From: Vanilla planifolia
Taxonomy: Eukaryota; Streptophyta; Magnoliopsida; Asparagales; Orchidaceae
Reading direction: 5' to 3'
Length of the DNA stretch: 64,000 bases
Assembly (NCBI GenBank): GCA_023846275.1
Contig: CM043870.1
Location: forward strand, 17,406,385 to 17,470,384
Of this stretch, positions 40,396 to 53,693 are shown in pieces; the stretch's first letter is position 1; every line of letters begins with the position of its first letter. The translations under genes and the position numbers were made by a program. The notes below the pieces were generated by a model, which saw nothing but the letters and a program-made list of their open reading frames with translations, was not told where the DNA came from and ran no database searches.

Positions 40396-41178
40396 GTTTT
40401 TTCATAGAATTCTATTTTCTAATGAATGATAATTTATTTTCACATACTAATGTTAAAAAAGGTAAATTCTTATAAATGATATTTTATAATTATCATATTT
40501 TTAATCAAGTTTTAATAATAACTTTACGACATTATTGTTAACTTCATAAAATAAAAAATATGGCACATAATATGATGTAGTAAAATAATAACCTTAATTT
40601 AGTTCAATATTGAGCAAAATGGCTTATATGAATTAAAATAAATTAAGGTTAATTTATGTTTATAATGGTATATATATGATATGCATAGAATTTTCTCAAC
40701 ATAAAAATATTATATTATAAAATATCAAAAGTATAAAATTATATTATTAATGTTAAATATTATTTATATTTATATATAACATATATATCACATCACATAA
40801 ATATAAAATATTATAATAAAATTATATAGATTATTTATTTATTTTTTTAAGTTTAGGCATAAAAAAGATAATATTAAATTAATAGTCATAATATTCTCTA
40901 AGTATTTTTAATATTCTAAAATAATAATAATCCTCAAAAAATTTTTATCTTTTATTATTAAAAAATATTATATTTCATTTACTTTTTATACTTATTAAAT
41001 TATAAGTTTAATTTTGAAACTGTAATTCTTATTAAATTATTTTTCTATCTTTTTTCTTTTTATCATGATCGCTCACATATTCTCTTTCCTCTCGATCCTA
41101 TTATCATCTTATTCTTTCTTTACTTTTTATCTTATTATATTATACTTGGCCTCTCTCTCTTCTGCCATTCTCTACTCT

Positions 41179-41209
<31 letters not shown>

Positions 41210-42496
41210 ATTTTGTTAATTCTTTCGATCGCTTCTATGTTCTCTCTTTTCATTTTCTTTTCATAATTAGTTTTTAATAATTAGTTTATGATGTTTTTAT
41301 TAGTTTGATATAATAATAAACATGGTAAATCATATTGATAAAATAAAATAATGACATTGTTTTTGTTTAATATTAAGTAAAATAACCTATAATAATCTCT
41401 AATTAATTTATTCTTATAATAATATGTATTTTATATTTATAGAATTTTCTAAATATAAAATGTTATTTTACTAAAAATTACTAATCTAAAATTATATCCT
41501 TAATACGAAATATTATTTATATTTATTATCAAAGTTAAATCATACAAAGAAAATATATTAGGATAATCATTAAATTTATTATTTAAATAACTTTTTTAAT
41601 TTTAAGTATGAATAAAATGATATTAAATTTATATTTAAAATATTCTCTATCTATTTTTAATATTCTAAAATAATAATGAATCTCGAATATTTTTTATGTC
41701 TTATTATTATTAAAAATTATACATTTTTTATTTTTATATTTAATAAATATTATAAGGTTAAATAATAAGAATTTAATTTTTATTAAATAAATTTTCCTAT
41801 TTTTTCCTCTTTATCATAATGTCTCAGATATTGTCTCTTTTTTCTCTCTCCTATTGTCATTCTTTTATCTCTCTCTTCATTCTTTATCACATTATATTCT
41901 TTTTGGCTTCTCTCTCTCCTTTATTCTTCACTATTTTCTCATTTTCTTTCTCTCTCTCTCTCTCTCTGTTTACTTATTTATTTATTCGCTGTATCTCATC
42001 TATGTTCTCTCTTTTCTTTTTCTTTTTGTTAAATCCTCTCTCATCTCTCTCTATTATTATTTTTCTCTTTATTTTGCTATTATTAATTTGTGAATTTCTC
42101 CCTCTCAGAGAAAAGTTACCTACATCTCCATCATCTCTTTTTCAACACAAGAACTAACAAATCTCTCATATTACATAGCTTAATATATAATATGTTTTAT
42201 AAATATATATCTTTAGTAATATTGATTGAGTAATTAAATTTTATATTTATAAGAAAATTAATATAATGAAATAAAGTCTTATATGTTAATATCTAGAATA
42301 TGAACAGTAGCATTATGTATAGTTTTTTTTATTAATTATATATAAAAAATATTAATACTATAAACTATTATGACGCATAAAATAATCATAAATATTTTTT
42401 TCAAAGTGCATATATTAGATAATTTAGAAAAGTTTAGATGTTGTTCGTAATCTTAACGGGTAACAACACAAATATGTTTTTTTGTCTTATGCATGC
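40396..42496 (+). repeat. Intergenic spacer 19
   Basis: (CT)13 at 41184-41209. Follows spacer 15 up to about 41795, then switches: TTTTCCTATTTT near 41795 and ATTCTTCAC, so the 8875-bp duplication ends inside this spacer. The new right-hand state matches spacer 26. Confidence 0.9.
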
Positions 42497-42614
42497 ATGT
42501 GCGACCATACCAGCATTATGGCACTGGATCTCATTAGAACTCCAAAGTTAAGCATGCTTGGGCGAGAGTAGTATTGGGATGGGTGACCTCTTGAGAAGTC
42601 CTCGTGTTGCACAT
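42497..42614 (+). rRNA. 5S rRNA, copy 20 (consensus)
   Basis: Identical to copy 1; proximal flanks unchanged. Confidence 0.97.
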
Positions 42615-44713
42615 GTTTTTTCATAGAATTCTATTTTCTAATGAATGATAATTTATTTTCACATACTAATGTTAAAAAAGGTAAATTCTTATAAATGATA
42701 TTTTATAATTATCATATTTTTAATCAAGTTTTAATAATAACTTTACGACATTATTGTTAACTTCATAAAATAAAAAATATGGCACATAATATGATGTAGT
42801 AAAATAATAACCTTAATTTAGTTCAATATTGAGCAAAATGGCTTATATGAATTAAAATAAATTAAGGTTAATTTATGTTTATAATGGTATATATATGATA
42901 TGCATAGAATTTTCTCAACATAAAAATATTATATTATAAAATATCAAAAGTATAAAATTATATTATTAATGTTAAATATTATTTATATTTATATATAACA
43001 TATATATCACATCACATAAATATAAAATATTATAATAAAATTATATAGATTATTTATTTATTTTTTTAAGTTTAGGCATAAAAAAGATAATATTAAATTA
43101 ATAGTCATAATATTCTCTAAGTATTTTTAATATTCTAAAATAATAATAATCCTCAAAAAATTTTTATCTTTCATTATTAAAAAATAATATATTTCATTTA
43201 CTTTTTATACTTATTAAATTATAAGTTTAATTTTGAAACTGTAATTCTTATTAAATTATTTTTCTATCTTTTTACTTTTTATCATGATCGCTCACATATT
43301 CTCTTTCCTCTCGATCCTATTATCATCTTATTCTTTCTTTACTTTTTATCTTATTATATTATACTTGGCCTCTCTCTCTTCTGCCATTCTCTACTCTGTC
43401 ATCTCTCTCTCTCTCTCTCTCTCTATTTTGTTAATTCTTTCGATCGCTTCTATGTTCTCTCTTTTCATTTTCTTTTCATAATTAGTTTTTAATAATTAGT
43501 TTATGATGTTTTTATTAATTTGATATAATAATAAACATGGTAAATCATATTGATAAAATAAAATAATGACATTGTTTTTGTTTAATATTAAGTAAAATAA
43601 CCTATAATAATCTCTAATTAATTTATTCTTATAATAATATGTATTTTATATTTATAGAATTTTCTAAATATAAAATGTTATTTTACTAAAAATTACTAAT
43701 CTAAAATTATATCCTTAATACGAAATATTATTTATATTTATTATCAAAGTTAAATCATACAAAGAAAATATATTAGGATAATCATTAAATTTATTATTTA
43801 AATAACTTTTTTAATTTTAAGTATGAATAAAATGATATTAAATTTATATTTAAAATATTCTCTATCTATTTTTAATATTCTAAAATAATAATGAATCTCG
43901 AATATTTTTTATGTCTTATTATTATTAAAAATTATACATTTTTTATTTTTATATTTAATAAATATTATAAGGTTAAATAATAAGAATTTAATTTTTATTA
44001 AATAAATTTTCTTATTTTTTCCTCTTTATCATAATGTCTCAGATATTGTCTCTTTTTTGTCTCTCCTATTGTCATTATTTTATCTCTCTCTTCATTCTTT
44101 ATCACATTATATTCTTTTTGGCTTCTCTCTCTCCTTTATTCTTCACTATTTTCTCATTTTCTTTCTCTCTCTCTCTCTCTCCCTGTTTACTTATTTATTT
44201 ATTCGCTGTATCTCATTTATGTTCTCTCTTTTCTTTTTCTTTTTGTTAAATCCTCTCTCATCTCTCTCTATTATTATTTTTCTCTTTATTTTGCTATTAT
44301 TAATTTGTAAATTTCTCCCTCTCAGAGAAAAGTTACCTACATCTCCATCATCTCTTTTTCAACACAAGAACTAACAAATCTCTCATATTACATAGCTTAA
44401 TATATAATATGTTTTATAAATGTATATCTTTAGTAATATTGATTGAGTAATTAAATTTTATATTTATAAGAAAATTAATATAATGAAATAAAGTCTTATA
44501 TATTAATATCTAGAATATGAACAGTAGCATTATGTATAGTTTTTTTTATTAATTATATATAAAAAATATTAATACTATAAACTATTATGACGCATAAAAT
44601 AATCATAAATATTTTTTTCAAAGTGCATATATTAGATAATTTAGAAAAGTTTAGATGTTGTTCGTAATCTTAACCGGTAACAACACAAATATGTTTTTTT
44701 GTCTTATGCATGC
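42615..44713 (+). repeat. Intergenic spacer 20
   Basis: (CT)11 at 43403-43424. Distinctive set: TTTCATTATTAAAAAATAAT near 43169, TTTTTACTTTTTA near 43270, TTTTGTCTCTCC near 44054, CATTATTTT near 44074, then CCCTG, CATTTATG and TTGTAAATTT. The promoter side has AAATGTATATC near 44418 and AACCGGTAAC near 44673. Closely matched by spacer 27. Confidence 0.9.
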
Positions 44714-44831
44714 ATGTGCGACCATACCAGCATTATGGCACTGGATCTCATTAGAACTCCAAAGTTAAGCATGCTTGGGCGAGAGTAGTATTGGGATGGG
44801 TGACCTCTTGAGAAGTCCTCGTGTTGCACAT
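44714..44831 (+). rRNA. 5S rRNA, copy 21 (consensus, T7 terminator)
   Basis: The gene is identical to copy 1. It has AACCGGTAAC instead of AACGGGTAAC about 40 bp upstream, and the G after the gene is T, so the terminator run begins at once. Both features are shared with copies 28 and 29. Confidence 0.97.
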
Positions 44832-44838
44832 TTTTTTT
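44832..44838 (+). terminator. Variant Pol III terminator of copy 21
   Basis: Seven T follow the gene with no spacer base, making eight in a row with the last gene base. This could let RNA polymerase III release one or two bases earlier than at the other copies. Confidence 0.8.
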
Positions 44839-46930
44839 CATAGAATTCTATTTTCTAATGAATGATAATTTATTTTCACATACTAATGTTAAAAAAGGTA
44901 AATTCTTATAAATGATATTTTATAATTATCATATTTTTAATCAAGTTTTAATAATAACTTTACGACATTATTGTTAACTTCATAAAATAAAAAATATGGC
45001 ACATAATATGATGTAGTAAAATAATAACCTTAATTTAGTTCAATATTGAGCAAAATGGCTTATATGAATTAAAATAAATTAAGGTTAATTTATGTTTATA
45101 ATGGTATATATATGATATGCATAGAATTTTCTCAACATAAAAATATTATATTATAAAATATCAAAAGTATAAAATTATATTATTAATGTTAAATATTATT
45201 TATATTTATATATAACATATATATCACATCACATAAATATAAAATATTATAATAAAATTATATAGATTATTGATTTATTTTTTTAAGTTTAGGCATAAAA
45301 AAGATAATATTAAATTAATAGTCATAATATTCTCTAAGTATTTTTAATATTCTAAAATAATAATAATCCTCAAAAAAATTTTATCTTTTATTATTAAAAA
45401 ATATTATATTTCATTTACTTTTTATACTTATTAAATTATAAGTTTAATTTTGAAACTGTAATTCTTATTAAATTATTTTTCTATCTTTTTTCTTTTTATC
45501 ATGATCGCTCACATATTCTCTTTCCTCTCGATCCTATTATCATCTTATTCTTTCTTTACTTTTTATCTTATTATATTATAGTTGGCCTCTCTCTCTTCTG
45601 CCATTCTCTACTCTGTCATCTCTCTCTCTCTCTCTCTCTCTCTATTTTGTTAATTCTTTCGATCGCTTCTATGTTCTCTCTTTTCATTTTCTTTTCATAA
45701 TTAGTTTTTAATAATTAGTTTATGATGTTTTTATTAATTTGATATAATAATAAACTTGGTAAATCATATTGATAAAATAAAATAATGACATTGTTTTTGT
45801 TTAATATTAAGTAAAATAACCTATAATAATCTCTAATTAATTTATTCTTATAATAATATGTATTTTATATTTATAGAATTTTCTAAATATAAAATGTTAT
45901 TTTACTAAAAATTACTAATCTAAAATTATATCCTTAATACGAAATATTATTTATATTTATTATCAAAGTTAAATCATACAAAGAAAATATATTAGGATAA
46001 TCATTAAATTTATTATTTAAATAACTTTTTTAATTTTAAGTATGAATAAAATGATATTAAATTTATATTTAAAATATTCTCTATCTATTTTTAATATTCT
46101 AAAATAATAATGAATCTCGAATATTTTTTATGTCTTATTATTATTAAAAATTATACATTTTTTATTTTTATATTTAATAAATATTATAAGGTTAAATAAT
46201 AAGAATTTAATTTTTATTAAATAAATTTTCTTATTTTTTCCTCTTTATCATAATGTCTCAGATATTGTCTCTTTTTTCTCTCTCCTATTGTCATTCTTTT
46301 ATCTCTCTCTTCATTCTTTATCACATTATATTCTTTTTGGCTTCTCTCTCTCCTTTATTCTTCACTATTTTCTCATTTTCTTTCTCTCTCTCTCTCTCCC
46401 TGTTTACTTATTTATTTATTCGCTGTATCTCATCTATGTTCTCTCTTTTCTTTTTCTTTTTGTTAAATCCTCTCTCATCTCTCTCTATTATTATTTTTCT
46501 CTTTATTTTGCTATTATTAATTTTTGAATTTCTCCCTCTCAGAGAAAAGTTACCTACATCTCCATCATCTCTTTTTCAACACAAGAACTAACAAATCTCT
46601 CATATTACATAGCTTAATATATAATATGTTTTATAAATATATATCTTTAGTAATATTGATTGAGTAATTAAATTTTATATTTATAAGAAAATTAATATAA
46701 TGAAATAAAGTCTTATATGTTAATATCTAGAATATGAACAGTAGCATTATGTATAGTTTTTTTTATTAATTATATATAAAAAATATTAATACTATAAACT
46801 ATTATGACGCATAAAATAATCATAAATATTTTTTTCAAAGTGCATATATTAGATAATTTAGAAAAGTTTAGATGTTGTTCGTAATCTTAACGGGTAACAA
46901 CACAAATATGTTTTTTTGTCTTATGCATGC
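44832..46930 (+). repeat. Intergenic spacer 21
   Basis: (CT)12 at 45620-45643. ATTGATTTA near 45270, AAAAAAATTTTATC near 45372, private ATAGTTGG near 45578, AAACTTGG near 45753, CCCTG near 46398 and ATTTTTGAATTT near 46520. The last three recur together in spacer 24. Confidence 0.9.
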
Positions 46931-47048
46931 ATGTGCGACCATACCAGCATTATGGCTCTGGATCTCATTAGAACTCCAAAGTTAAGCATGCTTGGGCGAG
47001 AGTAGTATTGGGATGGGTGACCTCTTGAGAAGTCCTCGTGTTGCACAT
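46931..47048 (+). rRNA. 5S rRNA, copy 22 (A27T variant)
   Basis: Single change A27 to T at 46957, in an internal loop; proximal flanks as consensus. Confidence 0.95.
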
Positions 47049-49145
47049 GTTTTTTCATAGAATTCTATTTTCTAATGAATGATAATTTATTTTCACATAC
47101 TAATGTTAAAAAAGGTAAATTCTTATAAATGATATTTTATAATTATCATATTTTTAATCAAGTTTTAATAATAACTTTACGACATTATTGTTAACTTCAT
47201 AAAATAAAAAATATGGCACATAATATGATGTAGTAAAATAATAACCTTAATTTAGTTCAATATTGAGCAAAATGGCTTATATGAATTAAAATAAATTAAG
47301 GTTAATTTATGTTTATAATGGTATATATATGATATGCATAGAATTTTCTCAACATAAAAATATTATATTATAAAATATCAAAAGTATAAAATTATATTAT
47401 TAATGTTAAATATTATTTATATTTATATATAACATATATATCACATCACATAAATATAAAATATTATAATAAAATTATATAGATTATTTATTTATTTTTT
47501 TAAGTTTAGGCATAAAAAAGATAATATTAAATTAATAGTCATAATATTCTCTAAGTATTTTTAATATTCTAAAATAATAATAATCCTCAAAAAATTTTTA
47601 TCTTTTATTATTAAAAAATATTATATTTCATTTACTTTTTATACTTATTAAATTATAAGTTTAATTTTGAAACTGTAATTCTTATTAAATTATTTTTCTA
47701 TCTTTTTACTTTTTATCATGATCGCTCACATATTCTCTTTCCTCTCGATCCTATTATCATCTTATTCTTTCTTTACTTTTTATCTTATTATATTATACTT
47801 GGCCTCTCTCTCTTCTGCCATTCTCTACTCTGTCATCTCTCTCTCTCTCTCTCTCTCTATTTTGTTAATTCTTTCGATCGCTTCTATGTTCTCTCTTTTC
47901 ATTTTCTTTTCATAATTAGTTTTTAATAATTAGTTTATGATGTTTTTATTAATTTGATATAATAATAAACATGGTAAATCATATTGATAAAATAAAATAA
48001 TGACATTGTTTTTGTTTAATATTAAGTAAAATAACCTATAATAATCTCTAATTAATTTATTCTTATAATAATATGTATTTTATATTTATAGAATTTTCTA
48101 AATATAAAATGTTATTTTACTAAAAATTACTAATCTAAAATTATATCCTTAATACGAAATATTATTTATATTTATTATCAAAGTTAAATCATACAAAGAA
48201 AATATATTAGGATAATCATTAAATTTATTATTTAAATAACTTTTTTAATTTTAAGTATGAATAAAATGATATTAAATTTATATTTAAAATATTCTCTATC
48301 TATTTTTAATATTCTAAAATAATAATGAATCTCGAATATTTTTTATGTCTTATTATTATTAAAAATTATACATTTTTTATTTTTATATTTAATAAATATT
48401 ATAAGGTTAAATAATAAGAATTTAATTTTTATTAAATAAATTTTCTTATTTTTTCCTCTTTATCATAATGTCTCAGATATTGTCTCTTTTTTCTCTCTCC
48501 TATTATCATTCTTTTATCTCTCTCTTCATTCTTTATCACATTATATTCTTTTTGGCTTCTCTCTCTCCTTTTTTCTTCACTATTTTCTCATTTTCTTTCT
48601 CTCTCTCTCTCTCCCTGTTTACTTATTTATTTATTCGCTGTATCTCATCTATGTTCTCTCTTTTCTTTTTCTTTTTGTTAAATCCTCTCTCATCTCTCTC
48701 TATTATTATTTTTCTCTTTATTTTGCTATTATTAATTTGTGAATTTCTCCCTCTCAGAGAAAAGTTACCTACATCTCCATCATCTCTTTTTCAACACAAG
48801 AACTAACAAATCTCTCATATTACATAGCTTAATATATAATATGTTTTATAAATATATATCTTTAGTAATATTGATTGAGTAATTAAATTTTATATTTATA
48901 AGAAAATAAATATAATGAAATAAAGTCTTATATATTAATATCTAGAATATGAACAGTAGCATTATGTATAGTTTTTTTTATTAATTATATATAAAAAATA
49001 TTAATACTATAAACTATTATGACGCATAAAATAATCATAAATATTTTTTTCAAAGTGCATATATTAGATAATTTAGAAAAGTTTAGATGTTGTTCGTAAT
49101 CTTAACGGGTAACAACACAAATATGTTTTTTTGTCTTTTGCATGC
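47049..49145 (+). repeat. Intergenic spacer 22
   Basis: (CT)11 at 47837-47858. TTTTTACTTTTTA near 47704, private TATTATCATTC near 48501 and CCTTTTTTCTTC near 48568. The promoter side has AAAATAAATATA near 48903, ATATATTAATATC near 48931 and a changed base at -8 of the next gene. Confidence 0.9.
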
Positions 49146-49263
49146 ATGTGCGACCATACCAGCATTATGGCACTGGATCTCATTAGAACTCCAAAGTTAA
49201 GCATGCTTGGGCGAGAGTAGTATTGGGATTGGTGACCTCTTGAGAAGTCCTCGTGTTGCACAT
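49146..49263 (+). rRNA. 5S rRNA, copy 23 (G85T in C-box; probably weak)
   Basis: G85 to T (49230) falls in the GGATGGGTGACC core of the C-box, the main TFIIIA contact region in 5S genes. In addition, -8 is T instead of A (49138), breaking the start palindrome. No other copy has either change. Reduced transcription is likely (inference). The two changes also open a minus-strand reading frame through the gene, which is an artefact. Confidence 0.93.
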
Positions 49264-51358
49264 GTTTTTTCATAGAATTCTATTTTCTAATGAATGATAA
49301 TTTATTTTCACATACTAATGTTAAAAAAGGTAAATTCTTATAAATGATATTTTATAATTATCATATTTTTAATCAAGTTTTAATAATAACTTTACGACAT
49401 TATTGTTAACTTCATAAAATAAAAAATATGGCACATAATATGATGTAGTAAAATAATAACCTTAATTTAGTTCAATATTGAGCAAAATGGCTTATATGAA
49501 TTAAAATAAATTAAGGTTAATTTATGTTTATAATGGTATATATATGATATGCATAGAATTTTCTCAACATAAAAATATTATATTATAAAATATCAAAAGT
49601 ATAAAATTATATTATTAATGTTAAATATTATTTATATTTATATATAACATATATATCACATCACATAAATATAAAATATTATAATAAAATTATATAGATT
49701 ATTTATTTATTTTTTTAAGTTTAGGCATAAAAAAGATAATATTAAATTAATAGTCATAATATTCTCTAAGTATTTTTAATATTCTAAAATAATAATAATC
49801 CTCAAAAAAATTTTATCTTTTATTATTAAAAAATATTATATTTCATTTACTTTTTATACTTATTAAATTATAAGTTTAATTTTGAAACTATAATTCTTAT
49901 TAAATTATTTTTCTATCTTTTTTCTTTTTATCATGATCGCTCACATATTCTCTTTCCTCTCGATCCTATTATCATCTTATTCTTTCTTTACTTTTTATCT
50001 TATTATATTATACTTGGCCTCTCTCTCTTCTGCCATTCTCTACTCTGTCATCTCTCTCTCTCTCTCTCTCTATTTTGTTAATTCTTTCGATCGCTTCTAT
50101 GTTCTCTCTTTTCATTTTCTTTTCATAATAAGTTTTTAATAATTAGTTTATGATGTTTTTATTAATTTGATATAATAATAAACTTGGTAAATCATATTGA
50201 TAAAATAAAATAATGACATTGTTTTTGTTTAATATTAAGTAAAATAACCTATAATAATCTCTAATTAATTTATTCTTATAATAATATGTATTTTATATTT
50301 ATAGAATTTTCTAAATATAAAATGTTATTTTACTAAAAATTACTAATCTAAAATTATATCCTTAATACGAAATATTATTTATATTTATTATCAAAGTTAA
50401 ATCATACAAAGAAAATATATTAGGATAATCATTAAATTTATTATTTAAATAACTTTTTTAATTTTAAGTATGAATAAAATGATATTAAATTTATATTTAA
50501 AATATTCTCTATCTATTTTTAATATTCTAAAATAATAATGAATCTCGAATATTTTTTATGTCTTATTATTATTAAAAATTATACATTTTTTATTTTTATA
50601 TTTAATAAATATTATAAGGTTAAATAATAAGAATTTAATTTTTATTAAATAAATTTTCTTATTTTTTCCTCTTTATCATAATGTCTCAGATATTGTCTCT
50701 TTTTTCTCTCTCCTATTGTCATTCTTTTATCTCTCTCTTCATTCTTTATCACATTATATTCTTTTTGGCTTCTCTCTCTCCTTTATTCTTCACTATTTTC
50801 TCATTTTCTTTCTCTCTCTCTCTCTCTCTGTTTACTTATTTATTTATTCGCTGTATCTCATCTATGTTCTCTCTTTTCTTTTTCTTTTTGTTAAATCCTC
50901 TCTCATCTCTCTCTATTATTATTTTTCTCTTTATTTTGCTATTATTAATTTGTGAATTTCTCCCTCTCATAGAAAAGTTACCTACATCTCCATCATCTCT
51001 TTTTCAACACAAGAACTAACAAATCTCTCATATTACATAGCTTAATATATAATATGTTTTATAAATATATATCTTTAGTAATATTGATTGAGTAATTAAA
51101 TTTTATATTTATAAGAAAATTAATATAATGAAATAAAGTCTTATATGTTAATATCTAGAATATGAACAGTAGCATTATGTATAGTTTTTTTTATTAATTA
51201 TATATAAAAAATATTAATACTATAAACTATTATGACGCATAAAATAATCATAAATATTTTTTTCAAAGTGCATATATTAGATAATTTAGAAAAGTTTAGA
51301 TGTTGTTCGTAATCTTAACGGGTAACAACACAAATATGTTTTTTTGTCTTATGCATGC
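49264..51358 (+). repeat. Intergenic spacer 23
   Basis: (CT)10 at 50052-50071. AAAAAAATTTTATC near 49804, AAACTATAATT near 49885, ATAATAAGTTTT near 50126, AAACTTGG near 50181, private CTCATAGAAAAG near 50967. Confidence 0.9.
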
Positions 51359-51476
51359 ATGTGCGACCATACCAGCATTATGGCACTGGATCTCATTAGA
51401 ACTCCAAAGTTAAGCATGCTTGGGCGAGAGTAGCATTGGGATGGGTGACCTCTTGAGAAGTCCTCGTGTTGCACAT
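51359..51476 (+). rRNA. 5S rRNA, copy 24 (T76C variant)
   Basis: Single private change T76 to C at 51434, between the intermediate element and the C-box (TAGCATTGGG). Effect uncertain; flanks as consensus. Confidence 0.95.
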
Positions 51477-53575
51477 GTTTTTTCATAGAATTCTATTTTC
51501 TAATGAATGATAATTTATTTTCACATACTAATGTTAAAAAAGGTAAATTCTTATAAATGATATTTTATAATTATCATATTTTTAATCAAGTTTTAATAAT
51601 AACTTTACGACATTATTGTTAACTTCATAAAATAAAAAATATGGCACATAATATGATGTAGTAAAATAATAACCTTAATTTAGTTCAATATTGAGCAAAA
51701 TGGCTTATATGAATTAAAATAAATTAAGGTTAATTTATGTTTATAATGGTATATATATGATATGCATAGAATTTTCTCAACATAAAAATATTATATTATA
51801 AAATATCAAAAGTATAAAATTATATTATTAATGTTAAATATTATTTATATTTATATATAACATATATATCACATCACATAAATATAAAATATTATAATAA
51901 AATTATATAGATTATTTATTTATTTTTTTAAGTTTAGGCATAAAAAAGATAATATTAAATTAATAGTCATAATATTCTCTAAGTATTTTTAATATTCTAA
52001 AATAATAATAATCCTCAAAAAATTTTTATCTTTTATTATTAAAAAATATTATATTTCATTTACTTTTTATACTTATTAAATTATAAGTTTAATTTTGAAA
52101 CTGTAATTCTTATTAAATTATTTTTCTATCTTTTTTCTTTTTATCATGATCGCTCACATATTCTCTTTCCTCTCGATCCTATTATCATCTTATTCTTTCT
52201 TTACTTTTTATCTTATTATATTATACTTGGCCTCTCTCTCTTCTGCCATTCTCTACTCTGTCATCTCTCTCTCTCTCTCTCTCTCTCTATTTTGTTAATT
52301 CTTTCGATCGCTTCTATGTTCTCTCTTTTCATTTTCTTTTCATAATTAGTTTTTAATAATTAGTTTATGATGTTTTTATTAATTTGATATAATAATAAAC
52401 TTGGTAAATCATATTGATAAAATAAAATAATGACATTGTTTTTGTTTAATATTAAGTAAAATAACCTATAATAATCTCTAATTAATTTATTCTTATAATA
52501 ATATGTATTTTATATTTATAGAATTTTCTAAATATAAAATGTTATTTTACTAAAAATTACTAATCTAAAATTATATCCTTAATACGAAATATTATTTATA
52601 TTTATTATCAAAGTTAAATCATACAAAGAAAATATATTAGGATAATCATTAAATTTATTATTTAAATAACTTTTTTAATTTTAAGTATGAATAAAATGAT
52701 ATTAAATTTATATTTAAAATATTCTCTATCTATTTTTAATATTCTAAAATAATAATGAATCTCGAATATTTTTTATGTCTTATTATTATTAAAAATTATA
52801 CATTTTTTATTTTTATATTTAATAAATATTATAAGGTTAAATAATAAGAATTTAATTTTTATTAAATAAATTTTCTTATTTTTTCCTCTTTATCATAATG
52901 TCTCAGATATTGTCTCTTTTTTCTCTCTCCTATTGTCATTCTTTTATCTCTCTCTTCATTCTTTATCACATTATATTCTTTTTGGCTTCTCTCTCTCCTT
53001 TATTCTTCACTATTTTCTCATTTTCTTTCTCTCTCTCTCTCTCCCTGTTTACTTATTTATTTATTCGCTGTATCTCATCTATGTTCTCTCTTTTCTTTTT
53101 CTTTTTGTTAAATCCTCTCTCATCTCTCTCTATTATTATTTTTCTCTTTATTTTGCTATTATTAATTTTTGAATTTCTCCCTCTCAGAGAAAAGTTACCT
53201 ACATCTCTATCATCTCTTTTTCAACACAAGAACTAACAAATCTCTCATATTACATAGCTTAATATATAATATGTTTTATAAATATATATCTTTAGTAATA
53301 TTGATTGAGTAATTAAATTTTATATTTATAAGAAAATTAATATAATGAAATAAAGTCTTATATGTTAATATCGAGAATATGAACAGTAGCATTATGTATA
53401 GTTTTTTTTATTAATTATATATAAAAAATATTAATACTATAAACTATTATGACGCATAAAATAATCATAAATATTTTTTTCAAAGTGCATATATTAGATA
53501 ATTTAGAAAAGTTTAGATGTTGTTCGTAATCTTAACGGGTAACAACACAAATATGTTTTTTTGTCTTATGCATGC
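51477..53575 (+). repeat. Intergenic spacer 24
   Basis: (CT)12 at 52265-52288. AAACTTGG near 52397, CCCTG near 53043, ATTTTTGAATTT near 53164 as in spacer 21. Private TCTCTATCATC near 53204 and ATCGAGAATAT near 53371. Confidence 0.9.
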
Positions 53576-53693
53576 ATGTGCGACCATACCAGCATTATGG
53601 CACTGGATCTCATTAGAACTCCAAAGTTAAGCATGCTTGGGCGAGAGTAGTATTGGGATGGGTGACCTCTTGAGAAGTCCTCGTGTTGCACAT
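53576..53693 (+). rRNA. 5S rRNA, copy 25 (consensus)
   Basis: Identical to copy 1; proximal flanks as consensus. Confidence 0.97.

Larger units (their letters stand above)
31516..41795 (+). repeat. Block duplication, right copy (offset 8875 bp)
   Basis: Second copy of the 22641-32920 block. It carries T at 33095 and A at 36923 where the left copy has G at both. Copies 16-19 of the 5S gene mirror copies 12-15 one for one. The near-perfect match over more than 10 kb indicates either a very recent unequal exchange or an assembly duplication. Confidence 0.88.

Noticed and set aside
49073-49273. A 66-residue minus-strand reading frame across 5S copy 23
   Set aside because: It lies antisense to a 5S rRNA gene and is open only because of substitutions private to this copy; the other 28 copies do not have it.
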